Shown piece after piece: positions 1 to 25,387 of a stretch of 64,000 bases of DNA. The notes below the pieces were generated by a model. It saw nothing but the letters and a program-made list of their open reading frames with translations. It was not told the DNA's origin and searched no databases. How positions within the stretch are numbered: position 1 is the stretch's first letter; each line of letters opens with the position of its first letter. Location: the NCBI GenBank assembly GCA_003993805.1, contig RSEF01000004.1:11153966-11217965 (forward strand), read 5' to 3'. A program made the translations under genes and the position numbers. Origin of the DNA: Himantopus leucocephalus (Eukaryota; Chordata; Aves; Charadriiformes; Recurvirostridae).

Positions 1-15085
<15,085 letters not shown>

Positions 15086-16037
15086 ATTTCAACTGCCTTA
15101 AACGTTCTGTAAAGGGAATTTCCACAGCTTTTTATAAAATAGTACAATTGTCTCTGCTTCAAGAAACGTAGATGTGATTTCTAACATTTGATTGGTGCTT
15201 GCAGCATTCACCGTACATAATACAAATCTGAACACAAGATGAAAATGTGAACATAAATGTAGAGAGCACAGAGTGTATTATTACAAAGTTGGAAGCATAG
15301 GAAACTGAAGCAATTAGACATGAATGATTTTCACGTAGTTTAAACTGTCTTGGCAATTCGTCCATTTTGTGTAAACTTAAAGAAACTATTTTAGTACTAA
15401 TAATACAGATGGGGTTATACCTAGAGATCCAACTATTTAAAATGTGGAAAACAGCATCTAAAACCTTGTCAGATACTAACTTTAGTGCCTGAGTTGCCTC
15501 AAAAATATTACTGAATTACACAGTAATTTTTCAGTGTCTTTTCTGGTTTCAGATGAAATTGGTGGTGGTATTGTGTAGTATAGCCATTGTAGTCACTTTT
15601 GAAAGTTGTGTTTGTTCTTTTGTAGAATGAATATTTAAGATTTGTATTGTAACACACTGTACAGATGATAAAAAAAAAAATAATGCCATGTATTTCTCAT
15701 TTAAGTGATCCATGTGGGCTCTTTTGACAAAGAAAAAGGGATTTGGGCAATGGACAGCCTTTCCGTTGGCAAGTTCATCACACAGCTGCCTAAGCATGAC
15801 TCGATTACGTGTCTGCGTGCAAGATTCAGTGCACCTCAGAGTAGAATGCACTAATTCCCAGGCAATGTTGCAAATAAGCCAAACCGGCCAGAAATGGCAT
15901 TTCCTTACCTGTGTAAGGGTGAAAGCCTTTAATGTATTTCTCTACAAAAATACCAGTTCACACTGCTTATAGCATTAGGCATCTTACTGCATGTTCAAGT
16001 AGTCATTAGATTCGTATAGTATTTTTTCAAATGAGGA

Positions 16038-16043
16038 AATAAA
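16038..16043 (+). terminator. SH3BGRL: Poly(A) signal AATAAA (proximal candidate)
   Basis: Canonical hexamer in the SH3BGRL 3'UTR, about 950 bases after the stop. Use is not demonstrable from sequence. Confidence 0.4.
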
Positions 16044-17884
16044 TGTTTGAATAGCAACAACTATTGTAATTAAGTAAGACTTTTTTTTTAAGGTTTCAAA
16101 ACTTTTTTCCCGTTATTATTGCCATATCATGAAGCTATTCCAGGAATTGCAAATCTATTAAAGTGTCTTGTATTGGTGAATTTACCATGTGCAATATTAA
16201 CCTGTCTGTTCTCCCAGCGCTCATGAGATAGTCTGTTTCTTTATATTCTTTATTCTTTATATTCTGCAAAAAATCAAATGATTACAAGTGTCCTGAAGGA
16301 TAAGAAACAGGTTTAAAAAGCGTGTGGGTAATTTAAAATGCATTTTGCACCACGTAATGTACTTATACCCCAAAAGCATCAAAAGACAGTAAGAACTATA
16401 ATTAGTCCTTGCTGTAGTTAGGGGATCATTCTGATAGCTCTGTGCAGGCACATTTTGATTTTCTTTGCTTTATGAAGACAGAGAAACAGGTGGTACAGAC
16501 CTGCAAAAGGCTGCAGCTTATCATCACCATCCGGTTATCTTACACCGATGCTGTAAAACGTGTGCAGTACTTTTTAAATGCTTTCTTGAAATGTTTATAG
16601 TTTTGAAGTTACAGTTCACAGTTTTGAAGTCTGAAATTAGGAACAGGATAAAAGTAAAAACTTAAGTTTACAAAGATGTTCTAAAGTGCAGTAATTTTAA
16701 ATACGTCCCTCACCGACATTTCTTTGGGGCTTTTGTTCTGTTCACTACAAGCGATGATTTTGTCAACATCTGTTAAAAGAGAAATGCAGCTACTCACTTT
16801 GGCTGGAAAGCAGCTCTGCTTCTAGAGAGTTCATGATGAAACTTCCACAGACATCTGAGTGAGCAGGATCCAGCGTGGAGCCAAGTTAGTTAAAATGACA
16901 TTTAATTCATGTTTTATCTCTTCTGATTTGGGAGCCTGGGAGTCAGTTTGAAGCTTGTCCTTACAAAAGCAAGCGCAGTATCAAAAGGCATAGGGGTAGA
17001 TCAATGTCGCCTTACCTTCAAGATTAACACACACATCTGTGCTTTTTCATTAACAAGCTTTATCAGTAATTAGTGAACTTTGAAATCTATCTTTAAGATC
17101 TTGTGGGGATGGAGGTTAGGTTACGTTTTAAATCCAGTGTCCAATTTTTGTTGTTCACTATGATTTCCTCTTTCTGAACCAAGGTGATTTTTCTTTCTTA
17201 ATATTGGCATAATCTTTCTCTATGTGTGAACTAGTGGTCAAGTTTTTGAGAAAGTATGTAAGAATACTAAGTGAAGTCGTGTGAAGTGGAATTTGACACA
17301 CGAGTCACAATACTCATGCCCATTTGCTGTGTTTCCTGTGTAAGGAAAGTATGGTGTAAGTTTTGTGAATTACAGTCATTATTTTGGAGAAGCTGTAATT
17401 GAAAGTCACTGCCAAATTCTGTCAGTTCAGTGACCCAAAACATTCTGAAACGAGGTCAATCTCTGTTTCTGACAGTCAAGAAAATTGCCAAGTTTAAGGA
17501 AGCAAAGTCACTTCCCTAGTTTTGTCCCCTGCCCTTGCCATATGGTAGTGCTCAAACTGTATCAGCATTCCTAAGAAAGCTCTGTTGAGACACAGTGAAT
17601 TATTTCTTTGTCTGGGGAACAAGGCACCAACACAAACTGAAAAATACCAAAAATATCTTTGTTGTGCGACTGCGTGGAAAACTTGCATTCATTTTGATGC
17701 AGATACCTTGCATGAACTTAGGAGTGCTAGGAGTGCGTTGCCTATATGCTATTTTTCTGTTTCCCATACCTGTGTTAGGTTAATGATGGGCACAAGAAAT
17801 GATTTTTTTTCTTTGTTTTTTTTCTTATGTAGAAGGCAGGCATTGAAGATTTAACCTGTATATTAACCATTCCTGTATCATTCC

Positions 17885-17890
17885 AATAAA
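17885..17890 (+). terminator. SH3BGRL: Poly(A) signal AATAAA (main candidate)
   Basis: Canonical hexamer in TTCCAATAAAGTTGTTTTAG, with a G/T-rich element immediately downstream, about 2.8 kb after the stop codon. Confidence 0.55.
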
Positions 17891-19017
17891 GTTGTTTTAG
17901 AATGCTTTCTCACACGACTGACTTCTTTGCATGTTTTGTTCACGGTTTGAAGTGGTCCCGTAAGTTGAAAGAAGTGGTTTCCAAATGAAAACGCTGCTTT
18001 ATTTTAAAAGTACAGGATCTATACAACAAAGTGAGCTGCTGCTGCATGTTAAGTCTGTTGGGTTGGATCTCTCACCTGTTGCAATTAATGGGTTTTAATT
18101 ACTTAGGATACACCTACACAAAATAGTCTCGGGAGGTTTGGGGGGGTTTAGGAGAGCACTGAATACACTTCCTAATTAACCTGCTTTCCCAGTCTTTCCC
18201 CAAGGCAGCTACAAATCGAAACTGGGCAGGGCGTATCAGCTTCACCCCACGCCTGGAGAGCTTGCCAAACGGTCTCAGTTGCTTTTTTCGCAATGTGTAA
18301 TTAATTAGCTTTATGCTGCTCACAGCAGGGGAACTATGTAATTTAATATTTGTGTTGCCAGAGGGCGGTGTAGGATAAATTTTTAAACTAAAACTATTCA
18401 CTTTTGCTTTCTCTGTTTGCCTGGTACATTCTTTGAAGCTTTACGTGCTGAAGTTTTGCACCGCCTCAAAGATCTTCTGTAGAGCTACAGAAGGTGCATT
18501 CTCAGCCCCGAAACTGCACTAGGATTTACCCAAATCTCAGACTTCAGGTCACATGCTGTAAAGGAAACCAATAACGGAATTCTTTTAAAGAGTGGTTTGG
18601 GAGAAGGCTGCTCGTTTGCCATTTATAGGATCAACCTTCCTCTGTCTGAACAAAGCACAACCGAGAACAGTCAGTTACACTGATGTCTTTTAATAGTGTT
18701 TATTGCTTGTCTCTCTTACTTGCCCTTCTTTAGTGTCTTAAAAAATGGTCCATAACATAAAAGGGCTTCTCATCCCATTTCTGAATTACAGCGAATCCCA
18801 TTTACTCTCCCTGTATATACACTTTGCTTGTATATTCCCCAAAAATCTCTGGTTTTCTTGTCTGTTTATAAAAAGTCTTAAAAAGTCGAATTGTTATTCA
18901 CTAATGTAAAGCTCAATACAAATTGTTTTCAAAAATCTGTTTAAAAAACGAACTGCATGTGTGCTTATAGTGTTTACTTAACTTGCAATTTCAGGTTACA
19001 ATGGTGTGCACTGTAAT

Positions 19018-19023
19018 AATAAA
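19018..19023 (+). terminator. SH3BGRL: Poly(A) signal AATAAA (distal candidate)
   Basis: Canonical hexamer within an AT-rich stretch downstream of the main candidate. It would give a 3'UTR of about 4 kb if used. Confidence 0.35.
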
Positions 19024-20380
19024 CTTTTCTACCAATTAATGTGAGATTTTATTCATTTCTTATTTAACATTCTCAATCTGTATGGAATGGAAAATTCTGT
19101 AAAGTCTGATGATACCATTCAGCTTGTGTTGCACGTATTTTTTTATTTTTTAACATGAGAAAAAGGTACGCGCCAGTCCTGTGCGCTCAGGCCCACAAAT
19201 TGAGAAATGCAAGAAATAAGACTTACCGAGAACAACGTAATTGTGTTTTTCAAAGGACTAATTTAAATCCATTAATGTAATAGATTCAGACTCATCAGTA
19301 ACCCGTGTTATGAACTTTATCAGACCTCATCTCTCCTGTGTTTTCCCATCATGGTAAGAGAATTTTAATAGCCAATTTAAAAAGAAACTGAGACAACTCA
19401 TTACCTGGGAACAAGCCATGAGGGTTTCCTGACTTTTGTGTTTTCCTGACGTAGCGTTTTCCTCGTTTGCCGGTCTTATTCTTTCAGGGGTTTTTTTGTG
19501 ATCTAAATAGGCATTTTGCGTTCACGTTTCCTCACCTCGTCCCCAGCCTCTGATACAGAGCTGATTCAAGGTGTGTGGGGAAAATGAACGCATTTACTCA
19601 TTGCTTGCATCCATATAGCCCATTCCGTATCTGAGTACTGCCACTGCATTTCTTCCATGTTCCTTTTTTTTCCCTTTCTCACAGAGATCATGATGGCATC
19701 GGCACTTGTTCTGGAAATGGATTACACTTGGCATAGAAAAAAGCTGATGTGTGAAGCCCATCTGAATAGATCTGGTAGCACTACCTACACAAAATAATCC
19801 CACTCTACAAATAAATAATTACCAAGTAATTATCTTTTAGTGAGTTTCCCACAGAAGCATTGTGTGATTTGCCCACATCATGTGATCTTGGTAGAGTATT
19901 TTAGATTGAAAAGTTTATTATTAACGATTTTGAACTGTATTGGTAAACTTTTGGAGAAACTTTGGAAATGCAAAAGGATTCTAGAACTCGCGATGATGAC
20001 GTAGAAATCACTGTCTCACTACCGGAGCTGAGCACTGTACCCGGAGTGTTCCGAGTGTGCAAATATATAGAGTATGTTGCATTCATGAACTATCAAGTGC
20101 CAAAATCGGTCCTTTTATGCAGTAATTCCTTCTCTCACAGGTCTGTCTATTGAAGACATCTCCAGGAAGTGGGAAATATCTTCATTTTCAGTTGCTGGGT
20201 GTAACATCTCACAAGCCTTTTAAAAAAGGACACGAGCAACATCATTACTGAACTCTCAACTGCAGAGCAATTCCCACTGAGTTTAGTTCCTTTCCGAGTC
20301 CTTTCCCAGCACGCAGGACAAGTTATGTTTTGTTTACGCGCACAGAAGCGGTCAGGCATACCGCTCCCGACCAGTAAACC
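19024..20380. other. Intergenic stretch between SH3BGRL and the CpG island
   Basis: AT-rich. No coding frame, RNA gene or transposon that I can recognise. It gives way abruptly to GC-rich sequence near 20385. Confidence 0.6.
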
Positions 20381-20828
20381 CAGGTTAACGGTGGGGGAGC
20401 CGTGAGGCCGAGCCCGGGGCCGGCCCGCCCCCGCAGCGGGGCCCTGGGCGCCCTTCGGGCCCGCTCCCCTCAGCTGCAGCCCGGCGGGAGCACACGGCGG
20501 GGCCGGGCCCGGCGGTGAGGCGGGCCCCGGGGCAGCGCGGCCCAGGCCGGCGGCTCTGCCCTCCCTGCGCCACCGCCACCGCCTGCCGGGGGCCGCCCGC
20601 CTTCTCCGGCCCTCGCGGAGCCGACGCGCCGAGCGACTCGTCCCGCAGCCCGTTAGTGCCCAACCCCGAGCGCCTGCGGCCGGCCTCCGCCTCGCCGGGA
20701 GGCAGCCCCGGAGCCGCCGCCCGGGCCGGGGGCTCTCCCGGGCCCCGCTCACCTGCCCGGGCCCGCTCGGGCCGGGGTGACAGACCCCAATGGCGCCCGC
20801 GGCCCCTCGCCGGCCGCCGCCTCCTGCC

Positions 20829-20842
20829 GTTGCCGTGGCAAC
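20829..20842. promoter_or_regulatory. RFX X-box palindrome
   Basis: GTTGCCGTGGCAAC is two near-perfect half-sites in inverted orientation with a two-base spacer. It matches the consensus bound by RFX-family factors (GTNRCC-N(0-3)-RGYAAC). It lies about 45 bases upstream of an inverted CCAAT box inside the CpG island. Confidence 0.65.
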
Positions 20843-20886
20843 CAACCGCCACACAGCGACCGAGGCGAGCCTGCCCCGCCCTCCCG

Positions 20887-20891
20887 ATTGG
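20887..20891 (-). promoter_or_regulatory. Inverted CCAAT box (NF-Y type)
   Basis: ATTGG in CCCGATTGGCCGTT, the usual context of an NF-Y site in CpG-island promoters, close to the X-box and GC boxes. Confidence 0.5.
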
Positions 20892-23175
20892 CCGTTCCTC
20901 CTGTCAGTCAGCGGGAAGGCCCGCCCCTTCCGGTGCACGGTCCCCGCGGCCTGAAGAGGGCGGCGGCGGCGGCGGCGCGGCTGCGGGCGCTGCTCTGCCG
21001 GTAGCCCGGTGCGCCTCCTAGTGCGGTCCGTTCGCACCGCCGCGAACTGCAGCCTCCGCCCGGGGGCGGCCCGGCCGAGCGCAGGCCGCCTCGCTGCCCT
21101 CAGCGCCGCTGCCCGCTGCGGGCCGCGCCCTGCTCTGGCCCGGCCCCTCCGGCCCCCTTCGCTCCCCTGTGACCCCCCCGCCCCTCCTGCCCGCCGCCCT
21201 GCGAACTCGGCTTCCTGACATAAAACCGCTCGGGCACCCCGGATCCGTGAGTGCCTCCCCGCGGCCGAAAGGCGCCCGGGGGAGCGGCGTGGAGGCGGTG
21301 GGAAGGGGCGGCACCAGCGCGCGGGGTGCGGCGGTCAGCGGGGTTTTCGCGTTTGTGTGCACGGACAAGGCGCAGTCTGGGCTGAAAGCAGGGACTTTGT
21401 TTACATGCCGCTGTGGCTCATGTGTATGGTAACTGTGCGTGGTCATGCGCAGTGCTGTGTTTGGTTATTTTTGCCATGTGTGAATGATGCAGTGAAACTT
21501 TTCTTTATACGTTCTGCTTCAAGTTTAGCTGCGGGATTCAGACAGGCCTGTGTTGCTGACCGGTCCTTCTGGCTGCGCTCTGTTTGCAGCTTCTCAAGTA
21601 ACTGCGGTTCTATCTCGTTCTGATTTTATTTTTTTAAATATAAGGGTTTCTTTGTAAGACCTTGTTGATATAAATGTGTTAATTTCCTTGGCTGTTGGTG
21701 CATGTGACACCTGGGTACAGCTGACATGAAAGGTGATTCGGTTTTCATCACTCCAGACTAATTGCCTAACTTGATTTCTCGCTCCCCCTCGCCCCCCACC
21801 CTGTGGTACTTCTGTGTTGTGTTGACACTGCCACACAACAGGGCTGCAGCGGGCACCAGTTACGAGCTCGGAGAAGGAGGCACGGTTTAAACTACACAGA
21901 ATTTGGAGCACCCTGTTTCCTGCGAGGTTCGGCCCCCTCCAAGACTGGGGACAGGAGTACTCTGTTGAAGTCCCAACCACATCTGCCGTGGCAGAAGTTA
22001 GTCGTGTAAGGTGGTTAAAAATAAAGTCATTTTAAACAGCCTTCAAATATGAAATGAGTTTTATATAACTTCAGTGGGAGTAAAAATAGCTTTCATTCTG
22101 CCTCCATAAAAACTGAAGTCTATTGTGAAGTGTAAGTGATAAGGGGAGAAGAGGAACAATTTTAAAGATATTCCATTGGGCCTATATGGTCATAGCTACT
22201 TCAAACCTTACATTGATTCATTTCTAAGGTGCATCGTTACTTCGCAGCCAAAACGTGTTAAATGATGGCTTGCAATCAGTGTGTTGCCGTAATGTTATCT
22301 TTACACTCTAGTTTTATTTTACATTTGTGTCTTGCTCCTATCATTACACTAAACAGTGTTTATTTAAGAGCTTTTGTCTGGTACTTGCATGAGATCCAGC
22401 GTCTGATTCTGTTACCTTCTGAGAAAAGGGAATTTAGAAAAGGAATTGACAGAAAACTCTTCAAACTGGCTGTGGACTGGCTGTAGCGCTGGGGGAGCGG
22501 TGAGGCTCGCTGCGTGAGCTCGGCTTCAGCCCCTGGGAGAAGGACACACTGAAAACACTGCGGGGGCACCGCGTACGTGCCATTGGGACAGAGGTGATTT
22601 TTTGAGCCCAGAGAAAGTGGCTTTGGTCAGTGAGCAACAAGATGGTCCACAGCTGGCTGATGGCTACTGCTTGCAGAGAGCAGATTCTTAATATTTGCAT
22701 TTTATAGACAAATGCTATTTCATCAAAATCTTGATCAAAGCTGTCAACTTCTTCCCCATCGGAAGAAGGTCACAAGACTACAAACTTGGCTGTTTGTTTC
22801 AAAAGGGGAAATGGTGTAATTAACACAGCCTCTGTAAGTCGGGTGGGTGGTGGAACAAAACTGAACTTCTGTAGATGGAAGCGTTTCCTGGAATTCAGTT
22901 TCAATTTTGAATAGCCTGGTCAAGTTCAGTAGTAGTACTGATCCTTCAGCAGTCTTTGTTGTTGCTAAATGATGTATTACGGCAGTTAGCAATTCATCAG
23001 CATTGCACCACAGTCAGAAACATCTCAATTCTTTTTTTTTTTTTAACATCCTCTTTTAGATCCGCTGTCACTTTGTATTAAAAAACCGCACACTTTTCCA
23101 GTGGGATCACTTCTGTTTTAAAAGGACAAAAATGAGGAACTAAATCATGTGTATGTCAGGTTTTTTTCCACGCAG

Positions 23176-23278
23176 GCAGCAGCGAAGAAAGAGTATGTAA
23201 GAATCTATTCTCTTGCAGCAGCTGTCGTAAGAGTTCTGGGCTATGTGATTATCTGCCTCTCTTGCCCTGCTAGGATTG
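23176..23278 (+). other. Predicted 5' leader exon of the TASL-like gene
   Basis: A polypyrimidine tract and CGCAG acceptor precede, and a strong G/GTAAGT donor follows. This gives a 103-base exon between the CpG island and the coding exon. Its only two ATGs are start-stop pairs (ATGTAA at 23195, ATGTGA at 23243). It is also open in the frame that would join the TASL-like frame, but no ATG starts that frame. The exon is inferred from splice signals and position only. Confidence 0.45.
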
Positions 23279-24470
23279 GTAAGTCTAGGCTTTTTGTGCC
23301 TTTTTTTCCCCTTCTGCTTTGTTCCAGAATGCAGGCACTATTTACTTTATTTGAAAGAGAGCAATTTGGCTAAGATTATCATATTTTTAGCTCTTACATT
23401 AGCACTATGAGCATTTTCAAAGCAATACTGTAAATTTTTCTAGCATGTAAAGATCTGGGTACCTGTGTACTGCTTTTCAGAAGCAAATGAGCATGCAGCG
23501 GTGCAAATTCCATTGATGTTCAGCAAGATTTGGACTGCAAGGTACTCTTGTCTCTTTCAAAAATAGCACTTGGTTTCCTAAGTCCCTTAAGTGCTTAAGA
23601 AAACATTGTCCTGCTTTTTTTTGCATGTGTAAATGATTCTGTAGATAAACAGTTGTGCCAGTGTAAGCAGGAGAAGGCACGGTGTACGGCTTTCTTCTCT
23701 GCTTTGGTCTCACTTGCAGGTGTATCACAATCCCAGTGTTACCTTCAGCTTCAGGGCAGGAATTTAAGCTGAAAAAGAACCCTGAAAAAGAAAAAAGCAA
23801 ACAGTTGTACTGTGGCTATGTGTAAATTTAGGAATGAAGTTGAAAATATTCATCTCTCGAGGAACTGGAGTTTTAGAGTGGCTTTCTGGAAGGAGTACAG
23901 GGATTAAAAAGTGACCCAGTGTGTCAGGTTTCATTGCAGCACAAATAAGCCAGAGTATATGGTTTGGTTGGTGGTAGTTAGGAGCAAATGAGTAGAGCGA
24001 GGAGGATCTTTCCAGTTATATATCAAATATCATATGAAATCTGCAGAGGTTTTGTTTGTGTGGAGGGCTGTCCAGTGACTTGCGTGGCATTACTGTTGAT
24101 GTAAATCGGCAGCGCTGTGAAAAGTATTGCGCCTTAATTGTCCGTGATACAAATAGAGGTTTTGGTGTATCTGGAGCAGCGTGCCAGTATGTCATGTTCT
24201 TTGGGAGATTTACTGTGTGCTCTTCAGTATAACTGCCTCACCCCTTGCCTCACCCCCCGGTTTCAAACCGTGAGCACGCGAGAGGTGTGTGAAGGTGCTT
24301 GAATTACGTAGAGATTAAAAAGACATTTGAAGAACAGAGATATTTTCTTGTCTTTCCCATTCCTCCGTAAGAGGAGTGGTGATGATCTTTTCCTTAGTGA
24401 GTTTAGGTCAGCCTCGCTCTAAAAGGAAAGATCCCCGTTGATTTTAACAGTAGGTGAATTGAGAAGGAGT

Positions 24471-24699
24471 GATAAGGAATCATTAAACGTAGTAAATCAT
24501 TTTGAGGTGTATTGGCTAGCTCTTAGTTATTCATGTGCATGTAGTAAAACTGTGGAGCCCTATAGGTGCACAAACATACTACTNATGATAAGGAATCATT
24601 AAACGTAGTAAATCATTTTGAGGCGTATTGGCTAGCTCTTAATTATTCATGTGTGTGTAGTAAAACTGTGGAGCCCTATAGGTGCACAAACATACTACT
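24471..24699. repeat. 113-bp direct duplication around a single N
   Basis: 24471-24583 and 24587-24699 are the same 113 bases with about four substitutions, separated by NAT (N at 24584). The arrangement is typical of two overlapping contig ends, or two alleles, placed end to end by the assembler. Confidence 0.9.
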
Positions 24700-24898
24700 C
24701 ATCACTATCAGGGAAGCCAAATTAACTATTTATATCTTTTAAAAGCATTATTAAGAGGGACTCTAACGTTTGTACATGTGAACTGCATTTTGGATGCAGT
24801 CCTGAAGAACTAGCAGCGTCCTTTGGAGCTCCTTGGCACCTCGCAAGAGGGCTCAGGCCAATTCAGTATCAACCTCTGTGTCTGAATTTGGTCTTGAT

Positions 24899-24944
24899 TT
24901 CCTTCCTATGCCACCGTTTTATTCCTTCCTATGCCACCGTTTTA
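24899..24944. repeat. 23-bp perfect tandem repeat, two copies
   Basis: The 23-base unit TTCCTTCCTATG... occurs twice without mismatch (24899-24921, 24922-24944). There is no N between the copies, so this one could be genuine. Confidence 0.85.
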
Positions 24945-25346
24945 GATCTTAGAAATTGTTGTCTTTCAATGGAAAAAGTTGATTTACAACTGATGGTAGT
25001 GATACAGACTAAAATAATTTTGCTGATTTCTTCAGCTCGTAAGTATGACCAATCTTAACTAGCCACAATACAGAAGAGATACCTAGGAACAGAAGTGGTA
25101 TTGCAGATGAAGAACCCTGTTAATGCTCTTCCTGTATCTTCAGAATGATTTTTGTTGACGTGGTATAGAGGTTAAAATTGTAGAAAAGCATGCAGTTTAC
25201 TAAACATAAATATTCTAGAGAAAAAGAAAAATCACAGACCTTATGCAAAGTGCATTGTTCTTTTTTTTTTTTTTTCCTTTTAATTATTATTCCTCTTTGT
25301 CCAAATAAGTTTGAGGTACTTGTCTTTCTTTCACCCGCAGAACTAC

Positions 25347-25361
25347 ATGGAACTCTGGTGA
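25347..25361 (+). promoter_or_regulatory. Short upstream ORF (ATG-3 codons-stop) in TASL-like leader
   Basis: ATG GAA CTC TGG TGA (Met-Glu-Leu-Trp) lies in the coding exon, 26 bases before the main start codon at 25388 and in another frame. It is the only ATG between the splice acceptor and the main start. Confidence 0.5.
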
Positions 25362-25387
25362 TTAGACTGTTGCTCACGCTTGTCATC

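Larger units (their letters stand above)
15086..17910 (+). other. SH3BGRL: SH3BGRL 3' untranslated region (likely extent)
   Basis: AT-rich sequence directly after the SH3BGRL stop, with no splice-site pattern or coding frame. It is bounded here at the AATAAA at 17885, which is followed by a T/G-rich element (GTTGTTTTAG). An earlier AATAAA at 16038 and a later one at 19018 could give shorter or longer transcripts. The extent is inferred from signals only. Confidence 0.6.
20385..21345 (+). promoter_or_regulatory. CpG island, likely promoter of the TASL-like gene
   Basis: About 1 kb of very GC- and CpG-rich sequence in an otherwise AT-rich region. It includes a short CGG run near 20959, CCGCCC GC boxes (e.g. 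20921), an ETS-type CTTCCGG (20927), an inverted CCAAT box and an X-box palindrome. No TATA box is apparent. The next gene to the right on the + strand is the TASL-like gene and the gene to the left ends facing it, so the simplest reading is its promoter and first non-coding exon. A candidate first-exon donor is ATCC/GTGAGT at 21247. Overlapping long open frames on both strands here are by-products of GC richness. Confidence 0.75.
21346..25340 (+). other. Presumed 5' introns of the TASL-like gene
   Basis: No coding sequence recognised except the predicted leader exon at 23176-23278. Contains a single-N artefactual duplication (24471-24699) and a perfect 23-base tandem repeat (24899-24944). 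Confidence 0.5.

Noticed and set aside
20147..21037. 296-residue minus-strand open frame across the CpG island
   Set aside because: Composition is Arg/Gly/Ala/Pro-rich as expected of GC-rich non-coding DNA. Long frames exist there on both strands, and no domain is recognisable.
25190..25387. Upstream ATG extension of the TASL-like frame
   Set aside because: The upstream ATG at 25190 lies in the intron before the splice acceptor at 25340. The family N-terminus begins at 25388.
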